From RUG760 sp045642205 (GTDB lineage: Bacteria > Bacillota > Clostridia > Lachnospirales > Bianqueaceae): a stretch of 64,000 bases of DNA. The position numbers and the translations under genes are program-made. Within the stretch, counting starts at the first letter, position 1. The number at the start of each line of letters is the position of its first letter. Below are positions 24,444 to 31,772 of this stretch, piece by piece. The notes beneath the pieces were generated by a model that was given only the letters and a program-made list of their open reading frames with translations, was not told the DNA's origin and searched no databases. The DNA lies in NCBI GenBank assembly GCA_045642205.1, contig JAZUIK010000116.1, positions 1-64,000 on the forward strand, in the 5' to 3' direction.

Positions 24444-25451
24444 TTATTTGAAGTCAGCGCCGGTAACGGAAGTAACAGTACCGGTGGTCTGATACTCTTC
24501 AACAGTCTGGTCGAATACGAATACGGTACCAGCCTTCTGCAGATGTCCGCTGGGCAGAGAACCGTCCATCAGACCGTTAGCAACAAAGAGCATTTCGTTA
24601 GCGGTATCGTTAACGGAACCGGTAAGAACCATACCACGGAAAGGAGAAGTTCCTTCCATGGAGCCCTTGATGAAGCCTGCGGAAGCATCGTCGCCGTTAA
24701 CAGCGAAGATAGCCATATCGGTGTAATCGGTAACGGGGCTGCTGATAGCAGTGAAGAAGCTGTTGATTCCAAGAGCCAGTCCGTTATGAGGAGTCAGGAA
24801 TACCTGGATCTCAGGATTCTGAGTGTACAGGTTCTCCATCTTAGTCTGACCGGTAGCAGCAGTCTCATCCTGGCACTCAACCTCGATGGTCAGGGTAGCC
24901 TTGGTAGAGAAGTCTTCGATCTTCAGCATCTCATCAGCCTGGATAACGCCGGTATCAGCGGTACGGCAGGAGAATACAGCAACGGGAACGCTATGGTCGG
25001 GAGCATCAGCGAAGTGCTCATCGATCCACTTAGCAGCCAGGCGGACACAATCGTCAGCCAGCTCTGCATCGTCGGAAACCATCAGTGCATCATATGCCTC
25101 AGTAGGAGCAACGAATGCAATGACCTTGATGCCCTTTGCCTGAGCGTCAGCGATAACGCCGCTCATAGCTTCGGGAGCAACAGACCAGATGAACAGAACA
25201 TCAACGCCCATAGCGATGTAGTTCTCAGCTGCTTCGATCTGCTTGGTGGGGTTGAACTCACCATCAGCATAGGATGCATCCCAGCCAGCTGCTTCAAAGT
25301 TCTCAACGAAGGTATCAGCCAGAGCCTGGAAGAAATCTCCGCCAAGGCCGAAGGTTACGAATGCAGCAACCTTCTTATCTTCCTTGGCACCGCAGCCAAC
25401 CATGCTCAGAGCCATGATGGCAGCAAGTACAAGTGCAAGTACTTTTTTCAT
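24444..25451 (-). CDS. Sugar ABC transporter substrate-binding lipoprotein (RbsB type)
   Basis: A 335-residue secreted lipoprotein. The signal peptide MKKVLALVLAAIMALSMVGC carries Cys20 for lipid anchoring. The mature part is a Peripla_BP_4 fold: AAFVTFGLGGDFFQALADTFVENFEAAGWD, then QIEAAENYIAMGVDVLFIWSVAP. This class binds pentoses, hexoses, polyols or glycosides. It is in one operon with an RbsC-type permease and RbsA-type ATPase. Two strong stem-loops flank the gene, a usual way to keep the receptor mRNA more abundant than the rest. Ligand not predictable. Confidence 0.9.
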   Translation of the reverse strand: MKKVLALVLAAIMALSMVGCGAKEDKKVAAFVTFGLGGDFFQALADTFVENFEAAGWDASYADGEFNPTKQIEAAENYIAMGVDVLFIWSVAPEAMSGVIADAQAKGIKVIAFVAPTEAYDALMVSDDAELADDCVRLAAKWIDEHFADAPDHSVPVAVFSCRTADTGVIQADEMLKIEDFSTKATLTIEVECQDETAATGQTKMENLYTQNPEIQVFLTPHNGLALGINSFFTAISSPVTDYTDMAIFAVNGDDASAGFIKGSMEGTSPFRGMVLTGSVNDTANEMLFVANGLMDGSLPSGHLQKAGTVFVFDQTVEEYQTTGTVTSVTGADFK

Positions 25452-25487
25452 TTGTTTTTTCCCTCCTAGGAAATATTTATATATTCA

Positions 25488-25513
25488 CCTGAGTGCGATC
25501 TTTCGCACTCAGG
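25488..25513. repeat. Intercistronic hairpin before the sugar-binding protein gene
   Basis: CCTGAGTGCGA / TCGCACTCAGG, 11 bp perfect, in the gap between permease and binding protein. With the hairpin at 24396 it brackets the binding-protein cistron. Confidence 0.6.
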
Positions 25514-25529
25514 GAATTATATCGATGGA

Positions 25530-26483
25530 TTACATGCCTTTTGCGTTACGGTTGGTCAGGTACAGAGAAGCCAACATGATAACGCCCTTGGCGATATACT
25601 GGGGATAAGCACCCAGGTTGATCAGCTGCATACCGTTAGCCAGAACACCCAGAACGAATACAGCAACGATGACCTTCCACAGAGTACCTTCACCACCCTT
25701 AAGAGCTACGCCGGAAAGTACGCAAGCGGTAATACCGGTGAACTCGATGCCGACACCGGTACCGGAGTCAGCAGAACCACTACGTGCTGCCAGCAGGATA
25801 GCGGAGATACCAACCAGGATACCGGCAACAGTAAAGGAAAGGATCTTGATCTTAGCTACGTTCAGACCTGCCAGACGAGCTGCCTCGGGGTTGTCACCGG
25901 CTGCATAGACCTTACGGCCAACAGCGGTCTTGCCCATAACGAAACCAACGATCACAACAATGACGATCATGATGATAACGTTGATGGGAAGCCATCCGAA
26001 CAGCTTACCCTGTCCAAGATACATGAAACCTGCGGGCAGATCATGGAAAGTCTTGGATCCGGAGATCAGGTAAGAGATGCCCTGGAAGATTGCCATGGTA
26101 CCCAGAGTGATGATCATGGTGGAAGACTTCAGCTTGATACCCATGAAACCGTTGAAGGTACCAAGAACGGAACACAGAATGATACCGACAACAATCGCTA
26201 CTACCGGGTTCCATCCCCATACGGAGATTGCCTTGGTAACAAGAACAGCAGCTACAGACATCTGATAACCGATGGACAGGTCACATCCACCGGAGATCAT
26301 GATGATCATAACAGCACATGCACAGACAGCTACGTGTACATTCTGAACCAGAATGTTGGTCAGGTTCAGAGGAGTGAAGAATGCCTTGGACATGATACTG
26401 AAGAAAATGATCAGAGCAACCAGCATAATGGGAAGAGACAGATCAGTCAGGATCTCCCCGATGCGCTTCTTATTCATATTCAT
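25530..26483 (-). CDS. Sugar ABC transporter permease (RbsC type)
   Basis: A 317-residue membrane protein of the BPD_transp_2 family. Typical blocks: MIMISGGCDLSIGYQMSVAAV, GTFNGFMGIKLKSSTMIITLGTMAIFQGISY, GRKVYAAGDNPEAARLAGLNV and GVALKGGEGTL. About eight to ten helices. It forms the channel of the importer with the double ATPase upstream and the lipoprotein downstream. It has AGGAGG upstream of the ATG. Confidence 0.93.
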   Translation of the reverse strand: MNMNKKRIGEILTDLSLPIMLVALIIFFSIMSKAFFTPLNLTNILVQNVHVAVCACAVMIIMISGGCDLSIGYQMSVAAVLVTKAISVWGWNPVVAIVVGIILCSVLGTFNGFMGIKLKSSTMIITLGTMAIFQGISYLISGSKTFHDLPAGFMYLGQGKLFGWLPINVIIMIVIVVIVGFVMGKTAVGRKVYAAGDNPEAARLAGLNVAKIKILSFTVAGILVGISAILLAARSGSADSGTGVGIEFTGITACVLSGVALKGGEGTLWKVIVAVFVLGVLANGMQLINLGAYPQYIAKGVIMLASLYLTNRNAKGM

Positions 26484-26494
26484 ATCCTCCTAAA

Positions 26495-27979
26495 TTACAT
26501 ACCGGAAGCACAGGAGAGAACCTTCTCCTGAGAGAACTCTTCCTTATTCAAGACAGCAGACTGATGACCTTCGTGCAGAACAACGATACGCTCAGACATA
26601 CCCAACAGCTCCTCCATGTCGGAAGATACCATCAGGATGGACTTGCCCTGTTCTGCCAGCTCGTTCATGAGCAGATAGATCTCATAACGTGCACCGATAT
26701 CGATACCGCGGGTGGGCTCATCGAAGATAAGGATATCCGGGAGAGCTGCCAATGCTTTTGCGATAACGACCTTCTGCTGGTTACCACCGGAAAGTCCGCT
26801 GGTAAGCTGCTGCAGGTTCGGAGTCTTGGTCTTCAGACGCTCTTTGTATTCCTGAGCCAATGCCATCTCCGCCTTGGTATCAACGACACCGAACTTTGCC
26901 AGGCCATCGATGGTGGAAATGGAGTTATTCCAGTAAATGGGCTTATCAATGAAGCAGCCCTGGAACTTACGATCCTCGGGGATCAGACCGATTCCGGCCT
27001 TCAGACCCTCTGCAGGAGACTTGAAGTTCACTTCCTTGCCCTTGAGGACAACGGTACCGGCTTCTTTCTTTGCTGCACCATACAGAACGTGCATCAGCTC
27101 GGTTCTGCCGGAACCTACCAGTCCGGCAAATCCAAGGATCTCGCCCTTGTGAAGCTGGAAGGAGATATCCTGTACACCATTTCCGGTGACATTCTTAACA
27201 TCCAGAACGACTTCTTCCTCACAGGGCTTCTTGGGAGGATACTGGTTGCTCAGCTCACGGCCTACCATGTACTTGACCATATCCTGCTTTGTCATATCCT
27301 TGATATCACAGGTGGTAATGTACTGACCGTCACGCAGTACGGAAACACGGTCACAGATAATGAACAGTTCCTCCAGACGGTGGGAAATGTAGATAACCGT
27401 TACGCCGCTTTCCTTCAGCTGCTTAACAACCTTATAAAGCTTTTCCTGCTCTGCCATGGTAATAGCAGCTGTAGGCTCGTCCATGACGACGACCTTTGCC
27501 TTCTTGACCATAGCCTTTGCCAGTTCAATGATCTGACGATTTGCAATAGAAAGCTCACGTACCAGAGTTGCAGGATCCACATCACAATCAAAGACCTTCA
27601 GAAGCTCACGGGATTTCTCGATGCGCTCCTTGTCGTTCAGGATGAAACCTTCCTCATCCTTAACACCCATGAAGATGTTGTCGGCAACACTCATTGCTTC
27701 GAACTGGATCAGTTCCTGATAAACAACAGCGATTCCCAGATCGATGGCCTGCTTAGGTTCCAGATGTGAGTACTCTTTTCCCTCAAACACGATGGTTCCG
27801 CTGGTAGGAGTGATCGCACCGGAGAGGGTTTTGATGAAGGTGGATTTTCCTGCACCGTTCTCGCCGATCAGTGCATGGACTTCACCTTTTTCAAAGGAGA
27901 TGGTTACATCGCTTAACGCTTTGACACCGGGATACTCCTTCGTAATATTCTTAAGTGTTAAAAGTTCCGTAAAGAACAC
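26495..27979 (-). CDS. Sugar ABC transporter double ATPase (RbsA/MglA type)
   Basis: A 494-residue tandem ATPase. The first half has Walker A GENGAGKST and Walker B VVVMDEPTAAI. The second half has a degenerate Walker A GLVGSGRTE, signature LSGGNQQKVVIAKAL and Walker B LIFDEPTRGID. This asymmetry is normal for the CUT2 class. The start is unusual: GTG at 27979 sits directly against an AGGGGG sequence, closer than normal ribosome spacing, and no better in-frame start follows. The protein otherwise aligns from ELLTLKNITKEYPGV onward. It lies in the operon between a Gfo/Idh/MocA gene and the permease. Confidence 0.93.
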   Translation of the reverse strand: MFFTELLTLKNITKEYPGVKALSDVTISFEKGEVHALIGENGAGKSTFIKTLSGAITPTSGTIVFEGKEYSHLEPKQAIDLGIAVVYQELIQFEAMSVADNIFMGVKDEEGFILNDKERIEKSRELLKVFDCDVDPATLVRELSIANRQIIELAKAMVKKAKVVVMDEPTAAITMAEQEKLYKVVKQLKESGVTVIYISHRLEELFIICDRVSVLRDGQYITTCDIKDMTKQDMVKYMVGRELSNQYPPKKPCEEEVVLDVKNVTGNGVQDISFQLHKGEILGFAGLVGSGRTELMHVLYGAAKKEAGTVVLKGKEVNFKSPAEGLKAGIGLIPEDRKFQGCFIDKPIYWNNSISTIDGLAKFGVVDTKAEMALAQEYKERLKTKTPNLQQLTSGLSGGNQQKVVIAKALAALPDILIFDEPTRGIDIGARYEIYLLMNELAEQGKSILMVSSDMEELLGMSERIVVLHEGHQSAVLNKEEFSQEKVLSCASGM

Positions 27980-28033
27980 CCCCTAACTGTTTTATTAAGT
28001 ATACAACTATTGCCGCAAAAACTTAACTGACAA

Positions 28034-29143
28034 TTAGAAGTAGATTTCCTTACCGGTCTCTGCAGACTTGTAGATCGCATCCAGGATCTGGGTAACAACG
28101 AATGCCTGCTCAGGCTTAACCAGAGGATCATGATCGTTGATGATAGCATCCAGCCACTGATCCTGCTCGCGAACTGCCTCAGCTGCAGCGCCGCCTTCGA
28201 AGAAGTCAACCTTTCCTGCGGGAGAGATGGTCTTCTCCATCAGCTGGCCATGAACAACTTCGTTGTAGATCAGCTCATCGTTAGCGTAGCTGCCGCCATG
28301 ATGGATCTCAGCACCTGCCTTGGTACCAAACAGAGTGGTGGAAGCTTCCATGGACTTCAGAACGTTCAGAGCCCAGGATGCCTCAAGGAAAATGGAAGCG
28401 CCGTTCTTCATCTTGATGAAGCCAAATGCGGAGTCCTCAACCTCGAAGGTCTCGGGATCCCAGGGTCCGAATACGTTGCCTTCAGGACCATGCTCGTCAC
28501 GTCCCAGCTTGTAGAAGACCTGACCGGAAACGGATACGGGCTCGTAGTTGTCCATCATCCACAGGGTAATATCCAGTGCATGGGTTCCGATATCGATCAG
28601 AGGACCGCCGCCCTGAAGAGCCTTGTTGGGGAATACGCCCCAGGTGGGAACTGCACGACGACGAAGTGCATGTGCCTTAGCCATGTAAACTTCACCAAGC
28701 TCGCCGTTCTCACAGGAAGCATGCAGAGTCTGGGTGTCATCACGGAAACGATTCTGGTAACCGATGGTGAACTTCTTGCCAGACTTCTTCCATGCGTCGA
28801 TCATCTTCTGAGCATCCTCAGTGTTGTGAGCCATGGGCTTCTCGCACATTACATGCTTGCCAGCCTCGAAAGCTGCAACGGTAATGGGGCAATGTGCAAC
28901 ATTGGGAGTGCAGACATGAACAACATCGATGTTGATGGAGGTATCAGCGAGCATTTCTTTGTAGTCAGTGTAGACTTTAGCGCCTTCAACACCATACTGC
29001 TTAGCTGCCTTCTCAGCACGCTCGGGAATGATGTCACAGAAAGCGACCATCTCTGCGCGCTCCGGGAACTTTGCCAGGGAGGGCATATGCTTCTGGTTAG
29101 CGATACCGCCGCATCCAACGATAGCGATTCTTACTTTTTCCAT
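28034..29143 (-). CDS. Gfo/Idh/MocA family oxidoreductase (second copy in island)
   Basis: A 369-residue NAD(P)-dependent sugar oxidoreductase. N-terminal Rossmann VRIAIVGCGGIANQKHMPSLAKF, EKP motif HVMCEKPMAHN, then WGVFPNKALQGGGPLIDIGTHALDITLWMM holding the catalytic Asp and His. It is longer than, and clearly different from, the DgpA-like copy at 17998. It sits between a sugar isomerase-fold gene and the importer genes, so it probably works on the imported sugar or the released keto-sugar, for example reducing or oxidising it at C3. Start has AAAGGAG. Confidence 0.87.
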   Translation of the reverse strand: MEKVRIAIVGCGGIANQKHMPSLAKFPERAEMVAFCDIIPERAEKAAKQYGVEGAKVYTDYKEMLADTSINIDVVHVCTPNVAHCPITVAAFEAGKHVMCEKPMAHNTEDAQKMIDAWKKSGKKFTIGYQNRFRDDTQTLHASCENGELGEVYMAKAHALRRRAVPTWGVFPNKALQGGGPLIDIGTHALDITLWMMDNYEPVSVSGQVFYKLGRDEHGPEGNVFGPWDPETFEVEDSAFGFIKMKNGASIFLEASWALNVLKSMEASTTLFGTKAGAEIHHGGSYANDELIYNEVVHGQLMEKTISPAGKVDFFEGGAAAEAVREQDQWLDAIINDHDPLVKPEQAFVVTQILDAIYKSAETGKEIYF

Positions 29144-29192
29144 TTTGCGTTCTCCTTTAAAGATTTATATTTTTCGTGCAATGAAAACTTGA

Positions 29193-30113
29193 TCAGATAA
29201 CGAACTGCTTCAGGTATCTCTGGCTCAGGATCAGGGACTGTTCTACCTTCTCCTTGGTTCCTTCGAATGCCTTATCCTCGACTTCGATGCAGGTATAGCC
29301 ATCGAAGCGTACATCGGTCAGAGCAGATACATACTTGCCCCAATCCACATCACCCAGACCGGGAAGCTTGGGAGACATAAAGTTCAGAGGATATGCCATG
29401 ATGCCGTAGTCGTTCAGCTTGTCACCATAGACCTTGATGTCCTTGTAGTGTACATGGAAGATCTTATCTTTAAACTCATAGATAGGCTTGATGTAATCGA
29501 TCATCTGCCATACGAAATGAGAGGGATCATAGTTGATTCCCAGGTTGTCGGAAGGAAGGATCTCGAAGACCTTTCTCCAGATAGCGGGAGTGGTCATCAG
29601 ATTCTGTCCGCCGGGCCACTGATCAGCAGTAAACAACATGGGGCAGTTCTCGATACCGATCTTGACGCCCTGCTCCTCTGCCAGTGCGATGATAGGAGGC
29701 CATACTTCCTTGACCAGTTCAAGGTTCTCTTCAACGGTCTTGGTCTGATCACGTCCAATGAAGGTGGTGACCATGTTGACACCAAGCTTTGCACTTGCCT
29801 TGATCAGGTTCATCAGATGTTCAACAGCAGCAGCTCTCTTTTCGAGGTTAGCGTCCATCGTGTTGGGATAGAAAGCCAGAGAGGAGATCTCTACTTTCTT
29901 TTCAGCAGCGTAAGCCTTGACATGCTCTGCATAAGCATCATCTGCAAGTACGCGCTCTGCATCGATATGGCTGACGCCTGCATAGCGGCGCTCTGCCTTG
30001 CCCTGAGGCCAGCAGGCAACTTCTACGCACTCAAAACCATGCTCGGATGCGAAATCCATCATCTCTTCGTAAGTCCAGGTGTCCAGAATGGCACTGACAA
30101 ATCCAAGTTTCAT
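29193..30113 (-). CDS. Sugar phosphate isomerase/epimerase family protein (TIM barrel)
   Basis: A 306-residue AP-endonuclease-2 fold protein. The barrel starts KLGFVSAILDTWTYEEMMDFASEHGFECVEVACWPQ. Likely metal ligands appear in order: Glu in GIENCPM, Asp and His in NYDPSHF, His in HVHYKD, Glu in CIEVEDKAF. Relatives isomerise or epimerise sugars or act on keto-inositols and 3-keto-sugars. The ATG at 30113 is chosen for its AGGAG site; the frame is open upstream but lacks support. First gene of the importer operon, so it is probably the first step after uptake or a 3-keto-sugar processing enzyme. Confidence 0.85.
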   Translation of the reverse strand: MKLGFVSAILDTWTYEEMMDFASEHGFECVEVACWPQGKAERRYAGVSHIDAERVLADDAYAEHVKAYAAEKKVEISSLAFYPNTMDANLEKRAAAVEHLMNLIKASAKLGVNMVTTFIGRDQTKTVEENLELVKEVWPPIIALAEEQGVKIGIENCPMLFTADQWPGGQNLMTTPAIWRKVFEILPSDNLGINYDPSHFVWQMIDYIKPIYEFKDKIFHVHYKDIKVYGDKLNDYGIMAYPLNFMSPKLPGLGDVDWGKYVSALTDVRFDGYTCIEVEDKAFEGTKEKVEQSLILSQRYLKQFVI

Positions 30114-30270
30114 GCGATACTCTCCTGTTAATTTTTTTATTCGTATCTTCTGGATACGAACAACCTTTTTGCATGGTTGTATTTTATGCAAAATGTCTAA
30201 AGATAACTTCACACTTTTTATTTCGAAAAGATTTCGTATTTGACCTGTTCCCTCCATATCAACCCCGTTA

Positions 30271-30284
30271 GTGCAAATTTGCAC
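30271..30284. promoter_or_regulatory. Perfect 14-bp palindrome, possible operator
   Basis: GTGCAAATTTGCAC, about 160 bp upstream of the first gene of the importer operon. Symmetric operators of this size suit LacI- or GntR-like dimers. Confidence 0.4.
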
Positions 30285-30303
30285 ATGAATAATTTGCTCT
30301 TTT

Positions 30304-30351
30304 TGTCCTTAGCAACAAAAAAAGACCGTCTTTCGACGGCTCATAAGGACA
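30304..30351 (-). terminator. Nested hairpin with T-run, possible leader terminator
   Basis: Minus strand: outer arms TGTCCTTA / TAAGGACA enclose a CCGTC-GAAA-GACGG stem followed by TTTTTTT. The inner stem alone is a good terminator; forming the outer stem would compete with nothing visible, but it frames a compact structured RNA. Confidence 0.45.
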
Positions 30352-30533
30352 GAGAATCCCCTGTTTTTTTGCTTATTTTAGTCTTTTTCATCGTTCAAAC
30401 CCGGATTAGTCCTGTGCAAGTGTCCATTTTTGTCTTCCGCTTTAGTCTTCCTTCTTCAATGTGGAAGCCTCTCGGGACAAAACATCACGACTGTACACCC
30501 ACGTGAAGATACATCATCGATGCAGAACAAAAG

Positions 30534-30564
30534 AAAAAGGCCGCCGATCATTCGGCGACCTTTT
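30534..30564 (-). terminator. Terminator of pfkA
   Basis: Minus strand AAAAGGTCGCCGA / TCGGCGGCCTTTTT with short loop, about 20 bp past the pfkA stop. Confidence 0.85.
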
Positions 30565-30585
30565 CGATATCATATGCGATATTTT

Positions 30586-31587
30586 TTAGCGATAAGTGGA
30601 AATTCTCTTGTTGGCATCTTCCATATCGAAAGAAGGAGTTCTGGTCATAGCCAGTGCCTCATCGATATCGTAGTCAACATACTTGCCGCCCTTGTAGGCA
30701 ACAACACGGTTGTTCTGTCCGGCTGCCAGAAGATCGACAGCATAGGTTCCCATCATGGAAGCATGCTTGATATCGGTTGCAGTAGGCTGACCGCCACGCT
30801 GTACGTGACCCAGAATGGTTGCACGGGACTCAACACCGATCTCCTTCTGTATACGCTTTGCCAGTTCAACACTTCCGCCGACACCCTCGGATACAACAAT
30901 GATGTTATCCTTCTTACCGCGTGCACGATTCTCCATGATGATCTTAACAATATTCTCAAACTTTGCAGAATCGGGATTCTCAGGAACCAGGATCGCATCC
31001 GCACCGCCGGTCAGACCAGCCCAGAAAGCGATCTCGCCACAGTGACGTCCCATAACCTCGATAACGGAGCAGCGCTCATGAGAGTTGGAAGTATCTCTCA
31101 GACGAACGATTGCCTCCAGTGCGATATTGACAGCACTGTCAAAACCGATAGTGTACTCGGAACAAGCGATATCCAGGTCGATGGTTCCGGGGATACCGAC
31201 AACATTGATGCCATGCTTGGAGATCTTCTGAGCACCCTTCCAGGATCCGTCTCCACCGATAACGACCAGACCGTCGATACCATGAGCCTTGGCAATGTTA
31301 GCAGCACGCTCGATCGCTGCGGCTGCCTTCTCCGGGTCGGGATCGATGAACTCGAGGCAGCGAGCGGTGTACAGCATGGTACCACCCTTATGGATGATGT
31401 TACCTACGGTAACGGCATCCAGATCGATAATATCATTTTCCAGAAGTCCGCTGTATCCACGGACAATACCTTTAACCTTGATTCCCTTATTCAGGGCAGC
31501 ACGGGTGACGGCACGGATTGCAGCGTTCATTCCCTGTGCATCTCCGCCGGATGTCATAACACCAATGGTGCGAATCTCTTTTGCCAT
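30586..31587 (-). CDS. pfkA: ATP-dependent 6-phosphofructokinase
   Basis: A 333-residue glycolytic kinase making fructose 1,6-bisphosphate. ATP loop GVMTSGGDAQGMNAAIRAV and VVIGGDGSWKGA; the Gly in GGDGS marks ATP rather than pyrophosphate use. The catalytic loop reads PGTIDLDI where E. coli has PGTIDNDI: the catalytic Asp and following Asp are kept and Asn is Leu. EVMGRHCGE contacts fructose 6-phosphate. It has its own promoter and terminator. The Leu variant is, as I recall, usual in Lachnospiraceae. Confidence 0.95.
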   Translation of the reverse strand: MAKEIRTIGVMTSGGDAQGMNAAIRAVTRAALNKGIKVKGIVRGYSGLLENDIIDLDAVTVGNIIHKGGTMLYTARCLEFIDPDPEKAAAAIERAANIAKAHGIDGLVVIGGDGSWKGAQKISKHGINVVGIPGTIDLDIACSEYTIGFDSAVNIALEAIVRLRDTSNSHERCSVIEVMGRHCGEIAFWAGLTGGADAILVPENPDSAKFENIVKIIMENRARGKKDNIIVVSEGVGGSVELAKRIQKEIGVESRATILGHVQRGGQPTATDIKHASMMGTYAVDLLAAGQNNRVVAYKGGKYVDYDIDEALAMTRTPSFDMEDANKRISTYR

Positions 31588-31684
31588 CGTTTTTTCCTTC
31601 TTTCTGCGTATTTCTTATATCTCAGGAGTCTGCTTTGTAAGTTTAACTCCAAAACTGCAGACTCTCTACTTAGCGCTATGAGCC

Positions 31685-31713
31685 ATTCTATACGAATCTT
31701 TGTCCAATTTCAA
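31685..31713 (-). promoter_or_regulatory. Promoter of pfkA
   Basis: Minus strand TTGAAA (31708-31713), 17 bp spacer, TAGAAT (31685-31690), about 100 bp upstream of the start. Confidence 0.6.
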
Positions 31714-31772
31714 GAATAACCTCATACCACTCGATAAAATTTTGACACTATTTTTGTTTCTTTTTCTACTTT

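Larger units (their letters stand above)
30114..30585 (-). promoter_or_regulatory. 472-bp regulatory leader region upstream of the importer operon
   Basis: No gene found. It holds several structured elements on the minus-strand side: TTCGTATC-TTCTG-GATACGAA (30140-30160), TTTTGCAT/ATGCAAAA arms (30167-30193), a perfect palindrome GTGCAAATTTGCAC (30271-30284), and a nested hairpin at 30304-30351. The end nearest pfkA is the pfkA terminator. The promoter of the operon was not located with confidence. Confidence 0.5.

Noticed and set aside
26564..27769. A 401-codon open frame on the plus strand
   Set aside because: Opposite the RbsA-type ATPase, low complexity and no known motif.
30114..30284. 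Longer N-terminus for the isomerase-fold protein
   Set aside because: The extra 57 codons run through inverted repeats and lack homology; AGGAG marks 30113.
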